DNA of 64,000 bases from Paraburkholderia caribensis (GTDB lineage: Bacteria > Pseudomonadota > Gammaproteobacteria > Burkholderiales > Burkholderiaceae), in assembly GCF_002902945.1 (NCBI RefSeq), contig NZ_CP026103.1, forward strand, positions 1,860,001-1,924,000. Reading direction: 5' to 3'. The notes beneath the pieces are model-generated. The model was not told the origin of the DNA, made no database searches, and saw nothing but the letters and a program-made list of their open reading frames with translations. The translations under genes were made by a program, and so were the position numbers. This document shows positions 45,841 to 54,733 of this stretch, one piece after another (position 1 is the stretch's first letter; the number at the start of each line of letters is the position of its first letter).

Positions 45841-46422
45841 CTAGAGACGGCCCGGTCGCGGATCAGGTACAAAACCATCGCGATTGGGCATGCGAACCGA
45901 TGCCAGCGAATGCGCATCGAGACGCGCATCGTCGGACACGATGCCGTTCTGGTTCAGAATCCACGCGCTCACCGCATAGACTTCATCGGCGCTGAGCGAT
46001 TGCGGCGCGTTGTACGGCATCGCGCGGCGGATGTAGTCGAACAGCGTCGTCGCATACGGCCAGTAGCTGCCTACCGTGCGCTTCGGGTTCGCCGAGGTAA
46101 GCGTGCCCTGCCCGCCAATCAGCTGGTCGCCGATCAGCCCTTCCCCCTTCGCACCGTGGCACGCGGCGCATTTGGCCGCGAACACTTTGCCGCCCATCGC
46201 GACGTCGCCGCTGCCGGGAGGCAGACCGTGGCCATCGGGCGCGACGTCGATATTCCATGCGGCGATATCGGCGTCGCTGACAGGCGTGCCGATCGCATCG
46301 GCGGATTTGCGCAGATCGGCGTTCAACGCTGGCCGTTGCGCATCATGCGAGGCCGTCAACGAAGTCGAGCACGCGGCCAGCGACGCGCACAGCAAAGACG
46401 CCCGAAACATGGACTTAAGCAT
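45841..46422 (-). CDS. cytochrome c (sulfite dehydrogenase cytochrome subunit)
   Basis: A 193-residue class I cytochrome c. The haem site is CAACH (85-89), and the sixth ligand is probably Met in RRAMPYNAPQSL. A lipoprotein signal with Cys18 (SLAACS) suggests membrane anchoring in the periplasm. Its start overlaps the end of the SoxC-like gene by 8 bases, so it is very likely that enzyme's electron acceptor (SorB or SoxD-like). It is convergent with the monooxygenase gene, 4 bases apart. Confidence 0.87.
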   Translation of the reverse strand: MLKSMFRASLLCASLAACSTSLTASHDAQRPALNADLRKSADAIGTPVSDADIAAWNIDVAPDGHGLPPGSGDVAMGGKVFAAKCAACHGAKGEGLIGDQLIGGQGTLTSANPKRTVGSYWPYATTLFDYIRRAMPYNAPQSLSADEVYAVSAWILNQNGIVSDDARLDAHSLASVRMPNRDGFVPDPRPGRL

Positions 46423-47692
46423 TTTTCACGCTTCCGTCGGCGCCGATGCGCCATTGGTGAATGCCGTTGTAGTGATAGTTCGAGTTCAATCCGCGCGCCT
46501 GCACGAGCGCCTCGCGCGTTGGCTGCACATAGCCGGTCGAATCGGTGGCGCGCGACAGAATCGCCGTTGGCTCGCCGTTCCAGACCCAGCCCGATTGAAA
46601 GCGCGTCAACGCGCGATCCCGCGGCGTGCCGTCGAGCGCCGCGTCCTGCCACGTCTTGCCGCCATCCGTCGATACTTCGACCCGGCGAATCGCGCCGCGT
46701 CCCGACCACGCGAGACCGACAATCGGATAAAAGCCGTGCACCGTCAGCTTTTGCCCTGACGACGGCCGCGTAATCACCGACTTCGCATCCATTTCGAACA
46801 CGAACTGCCGCGCACGCCCATCCGGCAATAGCCCCGTGTATTTGGACGTTTCCTCGCGCGTCTCCAGCGGCGCATCGACTATCTTCAACCGCCGCAGCCA
46901 CTTTACGTTCGTGTTGCCTTCGAAGCCCGGCACGAGTAGCCGCAGCGGATAGCCATTCTCGGGCCGCAGACGCTCGCCGTTTTGCGCGTAGACGACGAGC
47001 GCCCGGTCGAGAATCCGGTCGAGCGGCAGGCTGCGCGTCATCGCGGCGGCGTCGGCGCCTTCGGCAAGCAGCCATTTCGGCGCGCGGCCGTCCTGCGCGG
47101 CGGCAAGTCCGCCCGTCGCTTCAAGCAAGGTCGAAAGACGCACGCCCGTCCATTCGCAACAGGACAGCAGCCCGTGCGTGATCTGCACAGGCAGGCCGCT
47201 CGGGCCTTTCCATTCGCTCCCCGTGTTGCCCGAGCATTCCAGGAAATGAATGCGCGACTCGGACGGCAGACGCAGCAGATCGTCCATCGTAAAGAGCTTC
47301 GGCTCACGCACCAGGCCATGCACGACGAGACGATGCGCGTCCGGGTCGATATCCGGCACGCCAGAATGATGACGCTCGTACACGAGCCCGTTCGGCGTGA
47401 TCGTGCCGTGCAGGTCGGCGAGCGGCGTGAGGGAAGAGGCTGCGCCCGGCATCGGCCATGCGCGCGCCGCGCGGCGCACCACGTTCGCTTCGCGCGGCGA
47501 CGGCTGCCCATACGGATGATCGAGGATGGGCGCGCCAGGCGTTTGCGTCCACGGATCGACGTTCAGCGGGCGCAACAGCGTCGCCGCCTGCACGCCGGGC
47601 GCGACCAGCGCGGAAAGCGCCAGCCCGCCGAGCATCCGGCGACGCGGTAACACGGGAGCGGTCTTGGGTTCAGGAATCGGCGGATTGGACAT
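46415..47692 (-). CDS. soxC: sulfite dehydrogenase, molybdenum subunit (SoxC/SorA-like)
   Basis: A 425-residue molybdoenzyme oxidising sulfite to sulfate in the periplasm. A Tat-like signal has PRRRML (16-21) before an Ala-rich core ending VQA-ATL. The molybdenum Cys is in IHFLECSGNTGSEW (Cys153). The C-terminal dimerisation domain is complete (GLAWSGRGAIRRVEVSTDGGKTWQDA). The ATG at 47692 overlaps the end of the upstream permease gene by 23 bases, making it part of an ABC transporter operon, which is unusual. Confidence 0.87.
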   Translation of the reverse strand: MSNPPIPEPKTAPVLPRRRMLGGLALSALVAPGVQAATLLRPLNVDPWTQTPGAPILDHPYGQPSPREANVVRRAARAWPMPGAASSLTPLADLHGTITPNGLVYERHHSGVPDIDPDAHRLVVHGLVREPKLFTMDDLLRLPSESRIHFLECSGNTGSEWKGPSGLPVQITHGLLSCCEWTGVRLSTLLEATGGLAAAQDGRAPKWLLAEGADAAAMTRSLPLDRILDRALVVYAQNGERLRPENGYPLRLLVPGFEGNTNVKWLRRLKIVDAPLETREETSKYTGLLPDGRARQFVFEMDAKSVITRPSSGQKLTVHGFYPIVGLAWSGRGAIRRVEVSTDGGKTWQDAALDGTPRDRALTRFQSGWVWNGEPTAILSRATDSTGYVQPTREALVQARGLNSNYHYNGIHQWRIGADGSVKNA

Positions 47693-48410
47693 GGGAGAAC
47701 CGGGTGATTCGCGAGTGCGCGCGGGCGGCATTGCGGCGCCGCCCGGCGTCGAGGAGGCGCGTTGCGAAAAATTGCAGCGCGGAACACAGCAGCAGATAAA
47801 CCAGACCGACGAACAGGAATATCTGCACGGGATAAACCATCAGCCGGTTATTGACCTGATTGGCGAGAAACGTGAACTCAGGCACGCCGACGATATACGC
47901 AAGCGACGTGTCCTTGATCAGCGACACCCACTGGTTCACGAACGACGGCGTCATGATCCGCACGGCCTGCGGCAACAGCACATGGCGCAAGGCCTGCCAG
48001 CGCGTCAGGCCCAGCGACAGGGCCGCCTGCTCCTGCCCCGCGCGGACGGCGGCAATGCCTGCCTGCACCGAATGCGACAGGTACGCGCCGCCGATCAGCG
48101 CCAGTGCGCACACAACGGTTGCGAGTCCGGGCACGTCGATGTGCAGCAGCATCGGCATCAGAAAGAACGTCCAGAAGATCAGCATCAGGACGGGAATCGC
48201 GCGGAAAAAGCCGACCACTGCAGTGAGCGCGAGATGCGCCGCGCCGCGCGTCATCGACAGTGCAATGCCGCCCGCCAGCCCGACGATAGCGGACAGCAAC
48301 GCCGACACCACTGACATCACCAGCGTCAACGCCGCCCCGCCGAGCGGGCCATTCGGAAACGTGCCGAGCAACAGATAGCGCAGTGTGGGCAGCCAGTCGA
48401 TTGCGCTCAT
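47670..48410 (-). CDS. amino acid ABC transporter permease (GltK-like)
   Basis: A 246-residue permease of the polar amino acid (HisMQ/GltJK) family. The docking loop is AALSLGLTRWQALRHVLLPQAVRIMTPSFVNQWVSLIKDTSLAYIVG. The ATG at 48410 overlaps the stop of the other permease by 4 bases. It forms a heterodimer with it. No ATPase gene follows, and the next gene is soxC-like. Confidence 0.88.
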   Translation of the reverse strand: MSAIDWLPTLRYLLLGTFPNGPLGGAALTLVMSVVSALLSAIVGLAGGIALSMTRGAAHLALTAVVGFFRAIPVLMLIFWTFFLMPMLLHIDVPGLATVVCALALIGGAYLSHSVQAGIAAVRAGQEQAALSLGLTRWQALRHVLLPQAVRIMTPSFVNQWVSLIKDTSLAYIVGVPEFTFLANQVNNRLMVYPVQIFLFVGLVYLLLCSALQFFATRLLDAGRRRNAARAHSRITRFSHVQSADS

Positions 48411-49138
48411 GCTGCGCCTCGCTGCCACGCGTGCGCGCTGCGGCGCTTCCAGAGGAGCAAGCCGACTTCGATCGCCGCGATGGTCGCGATATAGAGGACG
48501 GTCGCGGCGCCGAACGCCTGGAAAGTCTTGAACGTTTCCGTATCGACTTGCCGCGACGTGTACGACAGTTCCGCGAGACCGATTGCCATCGTCAGCGACG
48601 AGTTCTTCACGATGTTCATGTATTGCCCCGCAAGCGGCGGCGTCGCGATGCGGATCGCCTGCGGCAGGATCACGTAGCGAAACGTGCCGAGCGGCGTCAG
48701 TCCCAATGCGGCGGCCGCCTGGTACTGCCCCGCCTTGACGCCGCGCATTCCCGCGCGAAACTCTTCACCCACGAACGTCGTCGCGTAGCACGTCAGCCCG
48801 ATCCAGCCCGCGACGAACTCGAACGGCGGCCAGGCAAGCGTGAAGCGCCACAAGGAAAGCGTGTGCGGCGTGTTGAGCCATTCCATCCAGCTTTGGGGAA
48901 GCAGCGTCGCCGCACCGAAGTACCAGAACAGCAGCTGCACCAGCAACGGCGAGTTGCGGAAGACGAGCACATACAGCGCAGCAAGGCGCGCAGCGAAGCC
49001 GCTACGCGCATCGCGCGCAATCGCAAGCGCGAAGCCCAGCACCGTTGCCGACACGATCACGCATGCCGACAACAGCAAGGCCATCTCGAAGCCGTGCGCG
49101 AGCCACCCGACGTACTTCGGTTCCAGCCAGCTGTTCAT
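48407..49138 (-). CDS. amino acid ABC transporter permease (GltJ-like)
   Basis: A 243-residue permease. The docking loop is QAAAALGLTPLGTFRYVILPQAIRIATPPLAGQYMNIVKNSSLTMAIG. The N-terminus, MNSWLEPKYVGWLAHGFEMALLLSACVIV, matches GltJ-type proteins. I chose the ATG at 49138, 7 bases after the receptor stop. Confidence 0.88.
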   Translation of the reverse strand: MNSWLEPKYVGWLAHGFEMALLLSACVIVSATVLGFALAIARDARSGFAARLAALYVLVFRNSPLLVQLLFWYFGAATLLPQSWMEWLNTPHTLSLWRFTLAWPPFEFVAGWIGLTCYATTFVGEEFRAGMRGVKAGQYQAAAALGLTPLGTFRYVILPQAIRIATPPLAGQYMNIVKNSSLTMAIGLAELSYTSRQVDTETFKTFQAFGAATVLYIATIAAIEVGLLLWKRRSAHAWQRGAA

Positions 49139-49145
49139 GCGCCGT

Positions 49146-49964
49146 TCAGCTCTTCTGCGGATCGCCGATCCTGAACAGACGCGGCAACGGCGCGCGGCTG
49201 GCCGGGCCGAACCACTGATCGTAGATCTTGCCCGCCGTGCCGTTCGCTTCGAGTCCCTTGAGCGTGTCATCGACCACGTTCAACAGACGCGTCTCGCCCT
49301 TCGGCACGCCCACGCCTTCGTAGTCGTTGGAAATCGTGAACGGCGAGATTTCGTAATTCGCCTTGTCCGGCACGTTCGCCAGCAGCGCAACGAGCTTCGG
49401 CCCGTCTTGCGTGATCGCCTGCACGTTGCCCGTGCGCAGCGCGGCGAATGCGAACGGCGTGTCGTCGTAGGCGACGATGGTCGCGCCCGGGAACTGCGCG
49501 CGAACCTGTTGCTCGTTCGTGGTGCCCTTATCGGCGCCGACGCGCAGGCTGTTCAGTTGCTGCGGCGTTTTCAGCACGCCCTTCTTCGCGATGAACTGCG
49601 TGCCCGATGCGAAATACGGCGTGCTGAAATCGACTTCTTTCTTGCGCTCGTCGGTGATCGTGAAGTTCGCGAACACCAGATCGACCTTGCCCGACTTCAG
49701 GAACGCAATGCGGTTGGCAGGATTGGTCGGCTGGATTTCGAGCTTCACGCCGAGTTTGTCCGCGACGGCGCGCGCGTAATCGACATCGAGTCCAACAATC
49801 TGATTGTTCTTCGGATCGACGAAGCCAAACGGCGGATTGCTGTCGAACGTCGCGACGCGCAGCACGCCTGCCTTCTTGATGTCGTCGAGACGGTCGGCGT
49901 GGGCCGCACTGGAAGCGGCGAGCATCAACCCCATGATGACAGCGCCAGCGAATCGGATTTTCAT
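49146..49964 (-). CDS. amino acid ABC transporter substrate-binding protein
   Basis: A 272-residue periplasmic receptor of the polar amino acid family. The signal peptide ends at about AHA-DR (residue 23). LRVATFDSNPPFGFVDPKNNQIVGLDVDYARAVADKLGVKLEIQPTNPANRIAFLKSGKVDLVFANFTITDERKK is the standard first lobe. The ligand is unknown. The operon with a sulfite dehydrogenase suggests a sulfur-containing amino acid or its sulfonate (for example cysteate), as an inference only. Confidence 0.87.
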   Translation of the reverse strand: MKIRFAGAVIMGLMLAASSAAHADRLDDIKKAGVLRVATFDSNPPFGFVDPKNNQIVGLDVDYARAVADKLGVKLEIQPTNPANRIAFLKSGKVDLVFANFTITDERKKEVDFSTPYFASGTQFIAKKGVLKTPQQLNSLRVGADKGTTNEQQVRAQFPGATIVAYDDTPFAFAALRTGNVQAITQDGPKLVALLANVPDKANYEISPFTISNDYEGVGVPKGETRLLNVVDDTLKGLEANGTAGKIYDQWFGPASRAPLPRLFRIGDPQKS

Positions 49965-50104
49965 GGTAAAGACCTTCTGATAGTTATGCGTGTAGCGGCG
50001 TGCAACGGCTCATCGCCGCTATCGATGATGAGCCGCGACTGTAGCAACGCCCGCGCGCGCGACGAACCAATAAATCGTCACGAGCAAAGCCGTACACGTC
50101 ATAT

Positions 50105-50120
50105 GCGCCGTTTCCGGCGC
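50105..50120. terminator. weak hairpin after the RND operon
   Basis: GCGCCG-TTTC-CGGCGC lies just after the stop of the outer-membrane efflux gene on the minus strand. No T-tract is present, so its role is uncertain. Confidence 0.3.
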
Positions 50121-50126
50121 CCGTCG

Positions 50127-51629
50127 CTATTCAGAAGGTGCCTTTGCGGTTTTGAGCGTCCCCACGTCGCCGTCCCAGCCGCCGCCCAATGCTTTCACCA
50201 GCATGACGGCGTTCTGTAGCGCACTGCTGCTGTAATCGAGCGCGATCTTGCGGTCCTGTACTTGCGTCAATTGCGTATCGAGCACATCGATGCGGCTCGA
50301 CGTCCCCGCCGCGAAATTGCGCTGCTGGCTGGCCGCGAGTTCGCCGCTGCGCTGCGCGACCTCGTTCGATGCCGCCGCCTGGCGCGTTGCGATCTGCACT
50401 GCGCTCAGATAGTCTTCGACGTCCTGGAACCCGCCCAGCACCGTCTGTCGGTAAGCGGCGACTTCCTGGTCGTAATTGGCGCGCGCGGCGCGGACCGATG
50501 CGCTCGTCGCGCCCGCGTCGAAGACCTTTTGCGCGACGTCGAATCCGAGCGACCAAAACCGGGTCGGCAGCGAGATCAGATGCGCGAGCGAGGTGCCGCT
50601 CCAGCCGCCGTCGGCGGAAAGCGTGATAGTCGGAAAATAGCCCGCCTTCGCCACGCCGATCTTCGCGTTGTACTGCGCGACCGTGCGCTCGGCCTGCACG
50701 ACATCCGGCCGCCGCTGCAACAAGGCGGACGGCAGCGAAACGGGCAGCGCGGGCAGGTCGAACCGGTAGTCCGCCTGAACCGGCAACGAAAACGCCGCAG
50801 GCGCTTCGCCGACCAGCACGGCAATCGCATGTTCATACTGACGGCGCGTGAGTTGCGCGCTCGCGATGCTTTCGTCGATCGCTTGCAGCGTGTTGTGTGC
50901 GGTGCGCACATCGTCATACGACGACACGCCGTGCTTATACTTCGCTTCCGTCAGCGCCAGCAGTTCCGCGTCGATGCGGCGTTCCTGGTCGAGGATCGCG
51001 AGATCGGCGTCGGCGGCCCGCACGGTGAAATAGTCGACGGCCAGCGTCGCGAGCACGCTCAGGCGTTCGCCTGCCAGTTGCGCATCCGAAGCCTGGGCGC
51101 TCGCCTCGCTCGCTTCCACGGAGCGTCGCACGCTGCCCCACAAATCCGGCTCCCAGCTGGCCTCCAGTTCCGCCGACACGCTCTTCGACGCATAGCTGCT
51201 GACGGTTCCGCTCGACGACAGCTGGGTCGTGCTGCCGCTGCCCGAGCGCGTGCCCGAGCCCGCGAAGGAAACGGTCGGAAACAGACTCGCGCGCGCCGAC
51301 GCCACCTGCGCGCGCGCGGAGCGATAGGCGGCTTCATACTGCGCGAGCGTCTGGTTCGCCTTCAATGCGCGCTCGCACAGATCGTCGAGCGTCTGGTCGC
51401 CGAACATCGTCCACCAGCGGCTGTCGAGCGAGGCCGCCGGATCGGGCTGCGCCTGTTGCCAGATTCCGTTCGCGTCGGGGCTGCTCATTTCCTTGAAGGC
51501 GGCGGGCACGGCAACGTCGGGCTTTTTGTAGTCGGGACCGACCGCGCAGCCGGCGCACAGTGCGGCAATGGCGGCAGCCACGATCGTTCGATGCGCACGC
51601 CGCATCGTGCGCGTTGCTCTGTCCATCAT
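50127..51629 (-). CDS. efflux transporter outer membrane factor (NodT/OprM family)
   Basis: A 500-residue outer-membrane channel subunit. A lipoprotein signal ends at Cys28 (LCAGCAVGPDYKKPDV, the classic OprM-type opening). Two OEP repeats follow with coiled coils. ALLQRRPDVVQAERTVAQYNAKIGVAKAGYFPTITLSADGG is diagnostic. Its ATG overlaps the stop of the upstream permease by 4 bases. Last gene of the MdtABC-like operon. Confidence 0.9.
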   Translation of the reverse strand: MMDRATRTMRRAHRTIVAAAIAALCAGCAVGPDYKKPDVAVPAAFKEMSSPDANGIWQQAQPDPAASLDSRWWTMFGDQTLDDLCERALKANQTLAQYEAAYRSARAQVASARASLFPTVSFAGSGTRSGSGSTTQLSSSGTVSSYASKSVSAELEASWEPDLWGSVRRSVEASEASAQASDAQLAGERLSVLATLAVDYFTVRAADADLAILDQERRIDAELLALTEAKYKHGVSSYDDVRTAHNTLQAIDESIASAQLTRRQYEHAIAVLVGEAPAAFSLPVQADYRFDLPALPVSLPSALLQRRPDVVQAERTVAQYNAKIGVAKAGYFPTITLSADGGWSGTSLAHLISLPTRFWSLGFDVAQKVFDAGATSASVRAARANYDQEVAAYRQTVLGGFQDVEDYLSAVQIATRQAAASNEVAQRSGELAASQQRNFAAGTSSRIDVLDTQLTQVQDRKIALDYSSSALQNAVMLVKALGGGWDGDVGTLKTAKAPSE

Positions 51630-54600
51630 GATGGGTTTCCGTTACGTGAGGCGCGCCGGCCGTTGAAGCGGTCGAGCCAGAGGTAGATCACGGGCGTCGT
51701 GAAGAGCGTCAGCAACTGGCTGACCATCAGGCCGCCGAAAATCGCGACGCCGAGCGGATGACGAAACTCATGCCCATAGCCCGAACTGACGATCAGCGGC
51801 ACCGCGCCGAACAGCGCGGCGAGCGTCGTCATCATGATCGGCCGGAAGCGCGTGAGGCACGCCTGATAGATCGACTCTTCCGCGCTCGCGCCTTGTTCCC
51901 GTTCGTACGTGACGGCGAAATCGACCATCATGATCGCGTTCTTCTTCACAATGCCGATCAGCAGCACGATGCCGATCAAGGCGATGATTGTCAGCTCGTA
52001 GCCGCATACGTAGAGAGCGATGAGGGCGCCCAGGCCCGCTGAAGGCAGCGTCGAGAGAATCGTCAGCGGATGAACGAGGTTCTCGTACAGAATGCCGAGC
52101 GCGATATACACGGCAATCAGCGCGCCGATGATCAGCAGCAGTTCGCTGCCGCCCGACTGCTGCATCATCGCGCCCTGCCCCGCGAAGGCGGGCAAGATCG
52201 TGTTCGGCAGATTCAGCGACGCGACGGCCGACTGGATGGCGGCATTGGCATCGCTCATCGTCACGCCTTCGCGCAGGTTGTACGACAGCGTGACAGCGGG
52301 AAACTGGTTGTCGTGCGCAATGGTGACGGGCGCGTGCGACAGCGTGCGCGTGGCGAGCGCGGACAAGGGCACGAGCGTTGCGCTGGTTGACGAAGACGCG
52401 CTGGCCGTCGCGGCGGTGCTGGTCGCGTTCGTGGCAGGCACGTACAGCGTGTCCAGCGTCTTCGGGTCTTGCCAGTACTGCGGCGCGACTTCCATCACCA
52501 CGTGATACTGGTTGGCCGGGCCGTAGATCGTCGCGATCTGACGCTGGCTGAACGCATCGTTCAACGCATCGTCGACTGCTTCGAACGGCACGCCGAGACG
52601 CGCCGCCGCGTCGCGATTCACCTGCAGCATCATCGAAAGACTCGCGCTCTGCACATCGGCGTTCACGTCGCGCAGTTGCGGCAACGAGCGCAGCTTTGCT
52701 TCGATGCGCGGCATCCAGGTATCCAGTTCGTCCTGATTCTCCGCCGTGACCGTGTACTGGAACTGAGCCGAGCTTTGCCGCGCGCCGAACATCAGATCCT
52801 GCGCGGATTGCATCAACAAGCGCACGCCGGGAATGTCGGCCGTGCGGCGGCTCAGGTCGGCGATCACCTGATCGGCGCTGTGCTTGCGCTCCGACAGCGG
52901 CTTGAGCGTAACAAACATCATGCTGTTGCTCACCGCATTGCGGCCGCCGACGTAGCCCGACACCGATTGCACATCCGGGTTCTGCAGGATGCGCCTGTTG
53001 ATCTCGTCGAACTTCTGCTTCATCGCCTGGAACGAGATGCTCTGCGACGCCTGAACATTGCCCATCAGCCGCCCCGTGTCCTCAATCGGGAAAAAGCCCT
53101 TCGGCATGACGGCAACCACGCCGACATTGGCAAACAGCAACAACACGGTGACGGCAAGCATCGTCTTCGGATGACGCAGCGCCCAGCGCAGACTGCGCCC
53201 ATATGCGCGTTCCACACGCGGCCCCAGCGCGCCTTCACGCGGCTGGTGCGGCACAGGGCGCAACAATAGACGCCCGAGCGTCGGCGCGAGCGTCAGTGAA
53301 ATGACCATTGAAATCAGGATCGCAATGGCAAGCGACACCGAAAACTCGCGGAACAGCCGCCCAACCAGACCGCTCATCATAATGAGCGGCAGAAACACGA
53401 CCACCAGAGATACACTGATCGTCAGCACCGTGAAGCCGACTTCGCGGGTGCCGTCGAGCGCGGCGGCAAGCGGCGACTTGCCCTGATCCAGATGCCGCAT
53501 GATGTTTTCGACGACCACGATCGCGTCGTCGACCACGAAGCCCGTCGAGATCGTCAGCGCCATCAGCGACAGGTTGTTCAGGCTGTAGCCGAGGAAATAC
53601 ATCGCGGTGAACGTGCCCGCGAGCGCGAGCGGCACCGTGATGGCGGGAATCAGCGTGCTGCGCCAGTCGCGGAAAAACGCGTATGAGACGGCCGTCACCA
53701 GCAGCACGGCCGCCAGCAGCGAGACTTCGACATCGAACACCGATGAACGGATCGTCTGCGTGCCGTCCAGCACGACGTTCAGCTTGACCGTCGACGGCAG
53801 GCTCGCGGCGAGTTGCGGCAGCGTGGCGCGAATCGCGTCGACGGTCTCGATCACGTTCGCGTTCGGCTGCTTCGAGACGATCAGCAGCACCGCCGGCTTG
53901 CCGTTCGCGAGGCCGTAGTTGCGCAGGTCTTCCGTCGACTTCACCACTTGCGCGACATCCGTGACATGCACCACCGTGCCGTCGTGCGTGCGGATCACGA
54001 GCGGCTTGTAGTCGGCGGGTTCCATGAGCTGATCGTTCGCGCCCAGCACATAGTGCTGGCCGTTCATGCTGACGGCGCCCTTCGGCAGATCGACGGTGGC
54101 GTTCGCCAATGCGGTGCGCACGGAGTCGAGCGCGATGCCGTATCGGCTCAACTGATCGGGGTTCAGTTCGACGCGCACCGCGGGCAGCGCGCCGCCGCCC
54201 ACGGTCACATCGCCGACGCCCTCCACCTGCAGCAGCTTCTGTTGCAGCACCGAAGAAGCGTAGTCGTACATCTGCCCGACGCCCACCGTATCCGACGTCA
54301 GCCCGACGATCAACACGGGCGCGGCGGCGGGATTCATCTTGCGATAGGTCGGCGTTTGCGTGAGCGTCGTGGGCAGATTGCTGCGCGCGGCGTTGATGGC
54401 CGCCTGCACGTCGCGCGCGGCGCCGTCGATGTCGCGGTTCAGATCGAACTGCAACACGATCTGCGACGAGCCCGACGAGCTTTGCGAGGTCATCTGCGTG
54501 AGGCCCGCAATCGAGCCGAACGCGCGTTCGAGCGGCGCCGTCACGGTCTTGGCAACCGTGTCGGGATTCGCGCCCGACAACGTCGCGCTGACCATCACGA

Positions 54601-54730
54601 CAGGAAAGTCCACCGACGGCAACGCCGCGACGGGCAGCAGCCGGAACGCGACGATGCCGAACAGCGCGAGACCGATCGCAAGCAGCATCGTGCCGACGGG
54701 ACGGCGAATGAACGGAGCGGACAGATTCAT
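51626..54730 (-). CDS. mdtC: RND efflux permease (MdtC-like)
   Basis: A 1034-residue resistance-nodulation-division pump with 12 helices and two large periplasmic loops. The proton-relay Asp pair is in TGFVVDDAIVVVENIMRH. The start MNLSAPFIRRPVGTMLLAIGLALFGIVAFRLLPVAALPSVDFP matches MdtC. A Ser/Thr/Ala-rich insertion (around NATSTAATASASSSTSA) lies in the second periplasmic loop. It starts 3 bases after the other permease; MdtB and MdtC act as a heterotrimer in E. coli. Confidence 0.9.
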   Translation of the reverse strand: MNLSAPFIRRPVGTMLLAIGLALFGIVAFRLLPVAALPSVDFPVVMVSATLSGANPDTVAKTVTAPLERAFGSIAGLTQMTSQSSSGSSQIVLQFDLNRDIDGAARDVQAAINAARSNLPTTLTQTPTYRKMNPAAAPVLIVGLTSDTVGVGQMYDYASSVLQQKLLQVEGVGDVTVGGGALPAVRVELNPDQLSRYGIALDSVRTALANATVDLPKGAVSMNGQHYVLGANDQLMEPADYKPLVIRTHDGTVVHVTDVAQVVKSTEDLRNYGLANGKPAVLLIVSKQPNANVIETVDAIRATLPQLAASLPSTVKLNVVLDGTQTIRSSVFDVEVSLLAAVLLVTAVSYAFFRDWRSTLIPAITVPLALAGTFTAMYFLGYSLNNLSLMALTISTGFVVDDAIVVVENIMRHLDQGKSPLAAALDGTREVGFTVLTISVSLVVVFLPLIMMSGLVGRLFREFSVSLAIAILISMVISLTLAPTLGRLLLRPVPHQPREGALGPRVERAYGRSLRWALRHPKTMLAVTVLLLFANVGVVAVMPKGFFPIEDTGRLMGNVQASQSISFQAMKQKFDEINRRILQNPDVQSVSGYVGGRNAVSNSMMFVTLKPLSERKHSADQVIADLSRRTADIPGVRLLMQSAQDLMFGARQSSAQFQYTVTAENQDELDTWMPRIEAKLRSLPQLRDVNADVQSASLSMMLQVNRDAAARLGVPFEAVDDALNDAFSQRQIATIYGPANQYHVVMEVAPQYWQDPKTLDTLYVPATNATSTAATASASSSTSATLVPLSALATRTLSHAPVTIAHDNQFPAVTLSYNLREGVTMSDANAAIQSAVASLNLPNTILPAFAGQGAMMQQSGGSELLLIIGALIAVYIALGILYENLVHPLTILSTLPSAGLGALIALYVCGYELTIIALIGIVLLIGIVKKNAIMMVDFAVTYEREQGASAEESIYQACLTRFRPIMMTTLAALFGAVPLIVSSGYGHEFRHPLGVAIFGGLMVSQLLTLFTTPVIYLWLDRFNGRRASRNGNPS

Positions 54731-54733
54731 GCT

